A model generated the notes under the pieces. The model was not told the origin of the DNA. It did not search any database and saw only the letters and a list, made by a program, of their open reading frames with translations. A stretch of DNA of 7,018 nucleotides from Melioribacteraceae bacterium (lineage in GTDB: Bacteria; Bacteroidota; Ignavibacteria; Ignavibacteriales; Melioribacteraceae). This document shows positions 1 through 5,376 of the stretch, piece after piece. Both the position numbers and the translations under genes were made by a program. The DNA is taken from the NCBI GenBank assembly GCA_015486905.1, contig WFQV01000007.1:1-7018 (forward strand). The letters run 5' to 3'. Positions within the stretch are counted from its first letter, which is position 1. Every line of letters starts with the position of its first letter.

Positions 1-1200
1 CTTAAAAATTTTGCGAAGGAATGGAATATTAAAAACGGTTTCGTAAAAGAAAAAGTACGGCACGCCGGGGAGGGCAAGAAAATTCAACAAGCATCCTGGT
101 GGAGCCAAAACGTTGCTACTCCTTTGGAGAAAGTTCTGAAAAAATATTTCGGTCCGAAATTAAAACCTGTTCGGAAGGACAACATGGCAGGCAACATAGC
201 TTTCCTTTATTTTAACCTTTCACGAAAACCGCCGACAGGGAAAGAGATAGTAGTAACTTTCGGAAGTGAAGGAGGGGATAAATCTATTGCACTAAAAGAA
301 GGTGTCCGATTTACTTTCAACGAAAAGAACTGGAATAAATCAGCGCTTGCCGTAATTCAACTTGACCCGAAACTTAAAAAGATAACCAGCGCGTCATTTG
401 CCGCAAGAGCGGGCAATGTAAAATTGGCGTGGGTTGTTACTTTCACTTTCCTCGCGGCTCTGTTCTTTCTCTTTTTCATTTACCACAAATTTATTTTGCC
501 TTACCCAGACAGCGACAAACCGGCGGTTAGAACAACTCTGCAAAATTTCTTCTCGGAATTCTTGCGAACCTTTGTCGTTTTTTTCAAAAAGAAAAACATT
601 TGGATTGGGCTTACTTTTATTTTACTTTACCGCCTCGGTGAATCGCAGCTTGTCAAACTTGCTTCTCCTTTTATGCTGGATGCGCGGGAAGTTGGCGGAC
701 TCGGATTAACAACCGGCGATGTGGGAATGATTTACGGTACTGTCGGCATACTCTTTTTAACTATCGGTGGTTTGCTCGGCGGTTGGGTGGCATCCCGGAA
801 CGGCTTGAAATATTGGCTTTGGTGGATGTTGATTTCAATTAACATTCCCGACGTGGTTTATATTTACCTTTCTTACGTACAACCTACGTCGATGTTTGTC
901 ATTAGCACTTGCGTTGCTTTCGAGCAAATTGGTTACGGTTTCGGTTTTACTGCTTTTATGCTTTACATGATTTACATTTCGGAAGGGGAATTTAAAACGG
1001 CACATTTTGCAATAGCCACGGGCTTTATGGCTCTTGGCATGATGGTGCCCGGAATGTTCAGCGGCTGGCTGCAGGAAATAATTGGCTACCAGCACTTTTT
1101 TATTTGGGTGGTTATTGCTACAATCCCTGCTTTTATTGTTGCAAAGTTCGTTCCCATTGACCCTGAATTCGGAAAAAAGGAAAACGGAGGAAACAAATAA
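1..1200 (+). CDS. AmpG-like MFS muropeptide permease, C-terminal part (5' truncated by window)
   Basis: Frame 1 is open from the first base to the TAA at 1198-1200, giving 399 visible residues. The gene therefore starts off-window, and the TTG at 124 is an internal codon, not the start. Seven hydrophobic helices are visible (about residues 142-164, 199-216, 240-264, 271-292, 298-325, 336-358, 365-384), fitting the last half of an inner-membrane major facilitator. RLGESQ (211-216), GLGLTTGDVG (233-242) and GYQHFFIW (362-369) resemble Bacteroidota transporters annotated as AmpG/PAT family. AmpG in Escherichia coli imports GlcNAc-anhydroMurNAc-peptides for wall recycling. Unlike E. coli AmpG, a soluble, beta-rich stretch (about 62-140) lies before the first visible helix; similar inserts occur in Bacteroidota homologues as I recall them. 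The gene overlaps the downstream NagZ-like fusion by one base, which supports a role in muropeptide uptake. The exact substrate is inferred; a general sugar MFS is the alternative. Confidence 0.8.
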   Translation, partial: LKNFAKEWNIKNGFVKEKVRHAGEGKKIQQASWWSQNVATPLEKVLKKYFGPKLKPVRKDNMAGNIAFLYFNLSRKPPTGKEIVVTFGSEGGDKSIALKEGVRFTFNEKNWNKSALAVIQLDPKLKKITSASFAARAGNVKLAWVVTFTFLAALFFLFFIYHKFILPYPDSDKPAVRTTLQNFFSEFLRTFVVFFKKKNIWIGLTFILLYRLGESQLVKLASPFMLDAREVGGLGLTTGDVGMIYGTVGILFLTIGGLLGGWVASRNGLKYWLWWMLISINIPDVVYIYLSYVQPTSMFVISTCVAFEQIGYGFGFTAFMLYMIYISEGEFKTAHFAIATGFMALGMMVPGMFSGWLQEIIGYQHFFIWVVIATIPAFIVAKFVPIDPEFGKKENGGNK

Positions 1201-1202
1201 TG
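1186..1202 (+). promoter_or_regulatory. Ribosome binding site and TAATG stop-start overlap
   Basis: A strong Shine-Dalgarno GGAGG at 1186-1190 lies nine bases before the ATG at 1200-1202. The A of that ATG is the last base of the transporter's TAA stop. This fixes the start of the fusion enzyme and implies co-transcription, with probable translational coupling of the permease and hydrolase. Confidence 0.85.
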
Positions 1203-4085
1203 GCTTCAAAATTAATTAAAATTTCGCTTCTTGTTTTAATCGTCGTTGCAATCCCGATTGCTTTCTTTACAAGCATCCAAACGGATTCGGCGGATTGCAA
1301 CATTGTCTTTCCAATTAGCTCCGAGGCAATGAATAAAATTAATAATGAGATTAAAAAAATGACTCTTCTTGAAAAATGTGCGCAGTTAGTTTACCCTTAC
1401 GCAGATAGTTACGATACTTCTTCGACTTCCGAACTGAGGGCCAAAATGATTTCCGCTGTAAAGAAATTTCACGTAGGCGGATTCGTGTTCTTTGCCGGGG
1501 ATGCCGAAAGTCAAATTAAAATAATTAATTCCTTGCAAAAATCCACCGACGTGCCCCTTTTAATTTCGGCGGATTACGAAAACGGTCCCGGCATGCGTTT
1601 GGATGACCTTCCGAAGTTTCCAACCAACATGGCGCTCGCTGCTGCGGACGACCCGGATTTAACTTTCCTTGCCGCACGTGCAACGGCAAAGCTGGGTAAA
1701 CTTTCAGGCGTTTACCAAAATCTCGCTCCCCTTGTGGATGTCAATACCGATGCGAGTAATCCAATTATTAATGTGCGTGCTTTTTCCGAAGACCCTTACA
1801 AAGTTTCCGTCCATGCTGCCGCTTACATCCGCGGCTTGAACAGTCTAAAGATGATTTCCACGGCAAAGCATTTCCCCGGGCATGGTTCAACCGAGCTGGA
1901 TTCTCACAATCAAATGCCGGTGGTTAAAAATTCTAAGTACGATTTTGAAAAGAACGATTTAATTCCTTTCCGCGAAGCAATTGAAGCCGGAGTAAAAGCA
2001 ATAATGGTTGGACATTTGCAAGCGCCGGCTTACGAACCCGATAAGGATTTGCCCGCAACACTTAGTAAAAATGTAGTTACAAAGTTGCTTAGGAAAAAGC
2101 TGGGATTCGAGGGATTAATAGTAACCGATGCAATGGACATGGGCGCAATTACGAACAAATATTCCCCGGACGAAGCCGCAGCCTTGGCTGTAGAAGCAGG
2201 GAACGATTTGGTGCTCTATCCCGAGGATGACTCGGCTGCCGTTTACGGAATTTACAATGCGGTTAAGTCCGGTAAAATCAGTAAAGAAAAAATCGACGAG
2301 TCTGTACGCCGAGTTTTGGAAGCAAAAACTTGGGCCGGACTTTATGAGAATTCAAAGGGGAATTACCGACAGCTGAAAAAAGAATTAGCCACTAAAAAAT
2401 ATGACAGAATAGCACGGGAAATAGCCGAGCGTTCCGTTACTTTGATAAAGGATGAAAACAATATTTTACCGGTTGACCCCGATAAAATCTACTCGGCATC
2501 AGTACTTGCTTTAACCGACTTCACGCTTAAAGAAGAATTAAAAGTCTCGCTTCCTTTCGATGATTTAATAGTAAAGCACTTCAACTACACTAAGAAATTC
2601 AAATTTTATGAAAAATCCAAAAAGAGAGATTACGACGTTGCTTACCGGTTTGCAAGGAAAGCAAAAATTATTTTTATCCCGGTGTTCTTGAACGTAAAAT
2701 CCTACAAGGGTTCAATTGACTTGCCGCGGAATTACAAAGAGTTCATTTGGAAAGTTCTAAAGATGCGGAAATCCACAATAATAGTTAGTTTTGGCAATCC
2801 CTACATTTTGAAGGATTTTCCGAAAGCTCCCGCCTACCTCTGTACTTACAGCAGTTCGCCCGCTTCGCAATATGCCGCTTACGATGCAATCCTCGGGCAC
2901 ATTAAAATCGAAGGCAAATTGCCGGTTTCTATTCCCGGAACCCATTTTGGAATAGGGAGCGGAATTGTAAAAGAGAGCAAAGGATTGTACTTTCCCAAAG
3001 GCACGCAGGACACGCTTTACAATTTTGCCAAAGTTGATTCTTTAATGAACAATGCTATTAGGGATTCCGTTTTCCCGGGAGCCGTTCTGCTCGTTGCAAA
3101 AAGGGGAAGAGTGATTCTTTACAAACCTTACGGCAGACAGACTTACGACAAGAACGGTATTCCCGTTACAACCGGCTCGATATTCGATTTGGCTTCCGTA
3201 ACCAAGGTTGTCGCTACAACATCCGCCGCAATGATGCTTTACGATGAAGGCAAGCTCGACCTCGACGCTCCGGTAGTTCGTTACCTGCCACAATTCGGAA
3301 ATAACGGTAAGGATAAAATTACCGTTAGAAATTTACTTCTGCACAATTCGGGACTGCCGGCTTGGGTGCCTTTCTACAAAAAGCTAAAAACTCCAAAACA
3401 GGTAATCGATTCGATAATGAACATTCATCTCGATTTCCCTCCGGGAGCGAAATACCAATACAGCGATTTGGGAATGATTACTCTCCAAAAAATCATTGAA
3501 AAAATTACAGGTACGACAATCGACAAGTTTTTGAAAAAGAGATTATTTAAACCGTTGGGGATGAACCATACAATGTACAATCCTCCGGCAAAATATTGGT
3601 ATTACTGCATGCCGACCGAAAACGATACTTACTGGCGAATGGAACAAATGAAAGGCAAAGTCCACGACGAAGCAGCGTATCTGCTTGGCGGCGTTGCAGG
3701 TCATGCCGGACTGTTTTCCACTGCATCAGATGTTGCAAAGCTTGTTTACACTGTGCTTAATCACGGAAATTACGGAGGACTTCAACTCTTTAAACCTTCT
3801 ACTGTTGACAATTGGACTACGAAGCAAACAGACCAAAGCACCCGTGGATTGGGGTGGGACACTAAATCTCGCGTGCACTCATCTTTCGGTACAAAGTTCT
3901 CTATGAACTCCTTCGGGCATACGGGTTTTACAGGCACGTCCGTTTGGGCTAACAAGGATACAAAGGTACTTGTAGTACTGCTTACAAACCGTGTTTACCC
4001 GACGCGAAAGAACAGAAAAATAATTAAGTTCCGCCCGAAAATACACGATGCTATTTATGATGCGGTTGTCAACGACGTTAAGTAG
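1200..4085 (+). CDS. Exported NagZ-type GH3 beta-N-acetylglucosaminidase fused to AmiE/beta-lactamase-like serine hydrolase
   Basis: This 961-residue enzyme has three parts after an N-terminal hydrophobic segment (about 5-25) that should send it out of the cytoplasm as a signal peptide or anchor. Residues 45-375 are a GH3 N-terminal barrel of NagZ type: KHFPGHG (223-229) followed by D234-S-H236 is the NagZ Asp-His catalytic loop, and VTDAMDM carries the likely nucleophile D310. Residues 405-590 resemble the GH3 C-terminal domain (VTLIKDENNILPV near its start, GKLPVSIPG near its end). Residues 605-935 are a serine beta-lactamase/PBP-like hydrolase: S666-V-T-K669, Y754-S-D756 in the YxN position and H907-T-G909 in the KTG position. 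NagZ releases GlcNAc from muropeptides. In Bacillus subtilis, separate exported NagZ and AmiE (the latter of the beta-lactamase family) act in sequence, so this fusion may do both steps. The second activity is inferred; it could instead be an esterase, a D-amino-peptidase or a weak beta-lactamase. Both active sites look intact. Confidence 0.9.
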   Translation: MASKLIKISLLVLIVVAIPIAFFTSIQTDSADCNIVFPISSEAMNKINNEIKKMTLLEKCAQLVYPYADSYDTSSTSELRAKMISAVKKFHVGGFVFFAGDAESQIKIINSLQKSTDVPLLISADYENGPGMRLDDLPKFPTNMALAAADDPDLTFLAARATAKLGKLSGVYQNLAPLVDVNTDASNPIINVRAFSEDPYKVSVHAAAYIRGLNSLKMISTAKHFPGHGSTELDSHNQMPVVKNSKYDFEKNDLIPFREAIEAGVKAIMVGHLQAPAYEPDKDLPATLSKNVVTKLLRKKLGFEGLIVTDAMDMGAITNKYSPDEAAALAVEAGNDLVLYPEDDSAAVYGIYNAVKSGKISKEKIDESVRRVLEAKTWAGLYENSKGNYRQLKKELATKKYDRIAREIAERSVTLIKDENNILPVDPDKIYSASVLALTDFTLKEELKVSLPFDDLIVKHFNYTKKFKFYEKSKKRDYDVAYRFARKAKIIFIPVFLNVKSYKGSIDLPRNYKEFIWKVLKMRKSTIIVSFGNPYILKDFPKAPAYLCTYSSSPASQYAAYDAILGHIKIEGKLPVSIPGTHFGIGSGIVKESKGLYFPKGTQDTLYNFAKVDSLMNNAIRDSVFPGAVLLVAKRGRVILYKPYGRQTYDKNGIPVTTGSIFDLASVTKVVATTSAAMMLYDEGKLDLDAPVVRYLPQFGNNGKDKITVRNLLLHNSGLPAWVPFYKKLKTPKQVIDSIMNIHLDFPPGAKYQYSDLGMITLQKIIEKITGTTIDKFLKKRLFKPLGMNHTMYNPPAKYWYYCMPTENDTYWRMEQMKGKVHDEAAYLLGGVAGHAGLFSTASDVAKLVYTVLNHGNYGGLQLFKPSTVDNWTTKQTDQSTRGLGWDTKSRVHSSFGTKFSMNSFGHTGFTGTSVWANKDTKVLVVLLTNRVYPTRKNRKIIKFRPKIHDAIYDAVVNDVK

Positions 4086-4171
4086 AAAAAGCAAAACTTT
4101 TTTGGAAATAAAAAAACTTTAAAAACAGGACCGATTGAGACCGCTCCCATGGTTTTATAGTATTGTCGCTC

Positions 4172-4194
4172 AAATTTTTTTTGTCAAAAAATTT
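4172..4194. repeat. AT-only inverted repeat, possible weak transcription end
   Basis: The arms AAATTTTTT (4172-4180) and AAAAAATTT (4186-4194) are perfectly complementary around the loop TTGTC. It lies 86 bases after the fusion enzyme's stop. With no G:C pair in the stem it would be a weak RNA hairpin, so a terminator role for the upstream operon is only a guess; it could equally be a bent-DNA or protein-binding site. Confidence 0.35.
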
Positions 4195-4210
4195 TTGCTG
4201 TGAAGTTTTT

Positions 4211-4242
4211 AATTCATAATTCAAAATTCATCATTCATAATT
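4211..4242. repeat. Degenerate 'attcata' short tandem repeat
   Basis: Three to four imperfect copies of the pattern ATTCATAATTC/ATTCATC run head to tail, beginning AATTCATAATTC and ending ATTCATAATT. Runs of this type are, as I recall, dispersed in intergenic regions of FCB-group genomes. No function is evident, but it directly abuts a GC-rich hairpin and the ATCCGTGT array, so the three may be one composite element. Confidence 0.6.
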
Positions 4243-4257
4243 GCGGCTTGCCGCGAT
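4240..4257. repeat. GC-rich hairpin GCGGC-TT-GCCGC
   Basis: GCGGC (4243-4247) and GCCGC (4250-4254) form a perfect palindrome around TT; as RNA this is realistically a GCGG/CCGC stem with a CTTG loop. A:T, T:A and one G:U pair extend the stem outward by three. It is the only GC-rich structure in the gap. No U-tract follows, so it does not look like an intrinsic terminator. Confidence 0.55.
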
Positions 4258-4283
4258 ATGTTTGCGTGGTTTTCCGGACTAAA

Positions 4284-4345
4284 ATCCGTAGTTAATCCAA
4301 TACCAATCTGTGTAAATCCCGTATCAATCCGTGTCATCCGTGTTC
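4284..4345. repeat. Six-unit ATCCGTGT-like repeat with 9-11 base spacing
   Basis: ATCC/ATCT cores begin at 4284, 4295, 4306, 4316, 4327 and 4336, so successive units are 11, 11, 10, 11 and 9 bases apart, close to one helical turn. The best units read ATCCGTGT, with a variant ATCTGTGT. The unit boundaries are imperfect, which suggests an old or degenerating tandem repeat. Read on either strand it gives short spurious open frames. Function unknown. Confidence 0.65.
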
Positions 4346-4427
4346 TATTTTTCCCTTTGCTATCAACGAATATTTCTGCAAAGGAAAAAGATTTGAGTAA
4401 AGGTGGATTTGGGTATATGTGCAGCAA

Positions 4428-4444
4428 AGTTCAAAATATGAACT
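4428..4444. promoter_or_regulatory. Operator-like inverted repeat AGTTCA-N5-TGAACT
   Basis: Perfect six-base arms (4428-4433 and 4439-4444) flank a five-base AAATA centre. The site lies 82 bases upstream of the membrane-protein start at 4527 and just ahead of the putative promoter. Its size fits a dimeric regulator site, but no regulator is encoded in the window, and a six-base-arm palindrome can arise by chance in A/T-rich DNA. Confidence 0.3.
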
Positions 4445-4453
4445 AAATTAAAT

Positions 4454-4483
4454 TTGATTATGTACCCTCTTAATCATTATGTT
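4454..4483 (+). promoter_or_regulatory. Possible promoter for the 4527 operon
   Basis: TTGATT (4454-4459) and TATGTT (4478-4483) are separated by 18 bases and resemble -35 and -10 hexamers, placing a start site about 35-40 bases before the 4527 ATG. The match is partial, the sequence is A/T-rich, and Bacteroidota-type promoters follow a different consensus, so this is tentative. Confidence 0.3.
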
Positions 4484-4519
4484 TAGATGCTTTTTTGAGA
4501 TTTAGTTGATTAATCATTA
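4470..4519. repeat. Paired TTAATCATTA sites 40 bases apart
   Basis: Identical 10-mers occur at 4470-4479 and 4510-4519. Each contains TAAT-C-ATTA, a palindrome around a central C. The 40-base offset is close to four helical turns, so both would face the same side of the DNA. The first overlaps the putative -10 region and the second abuts the start region of the membrane-protein gene, as an autoregulator or repressor pair might. Chance recurrence in A/T-rich DNA is possible. Confidence 0.4.
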
Positions 4520-4526
4520 GGGTTTT

Positions 4527-5357
4527 ATGAAAAAAATTCTTTTATGGGTTATTGCTTTTTTTGTAACGCTTCTTTTCGCCTATTACCAAAGAGTTACCGG
4601 CCCTTCCTACCCTATGAAATTCGACAAACAAATAAATAACGTTGAAGTTAAAGGACATTTGCTTCGCAGCGGATATTCGAATGAAGATGCAAAGGTTGAA
4701 ATTTCTCTCTCCTCACCGGAAGCCGCAGGAATACTTTATTACAAAAGATTCAAAACAACCGACAAATTCACACCGGTTGAAATGAAAAGAGAAGGTAATA
4801 AGCTATTTGCTTATTTGCCCAAGCAACCGCCTGCGGGAAAATTGGAATATTACATTGAATTAAATATCGGCGGTGAAAAAGTAACCCTGCCCGATGAACA
4901 CGTGGTGATTCGTTATAAGGGTGAGATTCCGCTTGCGGTTTTAATTCTACATGTGCTCTTTATGTTCACTGCGTTCTTCCTTTCAATGCGGACCGGCTTG
5001 GAGTACTTCAACAAAGAGCCCAACGTCCTACCGTTGTTGAAGTGGACGCTTGTATTTCTTATCTTCGGCGGATTTGTCCTCGGTCCCATCGTTCAGTATT
5101 ATGCTTTCGGCGCTTTCTGGACGGGCTTCCCATTCGGGCACGATTTAACCGATAATAAAACGGCTATAGCAATATTAGGCTGGCTATGGGCTTATTACAA
5201 AATTCACAAAGGTGCCAACCCTAGGAAATGGGCTTTGATTGGCTCGATTATTTTAATTTTGGTTTATTTAATTCCACACAGCGTTTTGGGTAGTGAGTTA
5301 AAATATCAAAATGCTGACAGCGTAAAAACCGTTTCGCAAAAAGTGATTGCAAAATAA
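4527..5357 (+). CDS. Conserved membrane protein of unknown function with Ig-like extracytoplasmic domain
   Basis: I do not recognise a named family. The 276-residue product has an N-terminal anchor (about 4-21), an extracytoplasmic beta-rich domain (about 35-130) and four further helices (about 135-153, 169-190, 211-226, 235-251). The soluble domain resembles Ig/FN3-like modules, with ILYYKRF, FTPVEM, YLPKQPPAGKLEYYIEL and a closing HVVIRYKG strand. The loop between helices three and four carries FWTGFPFGHDLTDNKT (197-212), and histidines lie at helix edges (H142, H205, H227, H251). I recall similar loops in other FCB-group hypothetical proteins, so this may be a conserved core that binds a cofactor, metal or lipid; that is a guess. 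The ATG at 4527 is preceded by a weak AGGG only four bases away, so initiation may be inefficient. The TAA is followed 16 bases later by the subtilase gene, suggesting one operon and possibly a shared envelope function. Confidence 0.85.
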   Translation: MKKILLWVIAFFVTLLFAYYQRVTGPSYPMKFDKQINNVEVKGHLLRSGYSNEDAKVEISLSSPEAAGILYYKRFKTTDKFTPVEMKREGNKLFAYLPKQPPAGKLEYYIELNIGGEKVTLPDEHVVIRYKGEIPLAVLILHVLFMFTAFFLSMRTGLEYFNKEPNVLPLLKWTLVFLIFGGFVLGPIVQYYAFGAFWTGFPFGHDLTDNKTAIAILGWLWAYYKIHKGANPRKWALIGSIILILVYLIPHSVLGSELKYQNADSVKTVSQKVIAK

Positions 5358-5361
5358 AATT

Positions 5362-5376
5362 AGGAAGGAAACGATG
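5362..5376 (+). promoter_or_regulatory. Ribosome binding site of the subtilase gene
   Basis: AGGAAGGA at 5362-5369 lies just upstream of the ATG at 5374-5376 (eight bases from its first AGGA). It falls in the 16-base gap after the preceding stop and fixes the start, since translation from this ATG gives an immediate signal peptide. Confidence 0.8.

Larger units (their letters stand above)
4086..4526. other. Intergenic region rich in small repeats, no credible gene
   Basis: These 441 bases separate the muropeptide cassette from the next operon. The first 120 bases are A/T-rich with no clear GC-stem terminator. The middle (about 4211-4345) is a cluster of short repeats and a hairpin, and the last 100 bases hold palindromic and direct-repeat sites in front of the 4527 gene. 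Short open frames on both strands here run through the repeats and lack family resemblance, so none is called. Confidence 0.75.

Noticed and set aside
124..126. TTG as start codon of the transporter gene
   Set aside because: The same frame is open back to base 1 and the visible protein lacks the N-terminal helices of a major facilitator, so the true start is off-window.
434..709. Plus-strand open frame inside the transporter gene
   Set aside because: It lies wholly within the well-supported transporter frame; its Ser/Leu/Phe-rich product is a typical out-of-frame reading of membrane-helix codons.
1287..1301. Possible lipoprotein cysteine C33 of the fusion enzyme
   Set aside because: The preceding residues SAD do not fit a lipobox (Leu and a small residue before Cys), so a signal peptide or anchor is preferred.
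3879..4094. Minus-strand frames over the 3' end and middle of the fusion gene
   Set aside because: They are antisense to strongly motif-supported coding sequence and have no ribosome site or recognisable domain.
4098..4117. T-run and A-run after the fusion gene as an intrinsic terminator
   Set aside because: The pairing is only T6 with A6 and no G:C stem or proper U-tract follows.
4135..4161. TTGAGA-N15-TATAGT as a promoter for a small RNA
   Set aside because: The 15-base spacer is short, no structured RNA or terminator follows clearly, and such hexamers are frequent in A/T-rich DNA.
4221..4446. Short open frames on both strands in the intergenic gap
   Set aside because: They run through the attcata and ATCCGTGT repeats, giving low-complexity peptides with alternating Arg/Ile/Asn/Val; typical spurious translations of this repeat.
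4086..4526. tRNA, CRISPR array or riboswitch in the gap
   Set aside because: No cloverleaf, no regular repeat-spacer pattern (the repeats lack unique spacers), and no recognisable riboswitch core.
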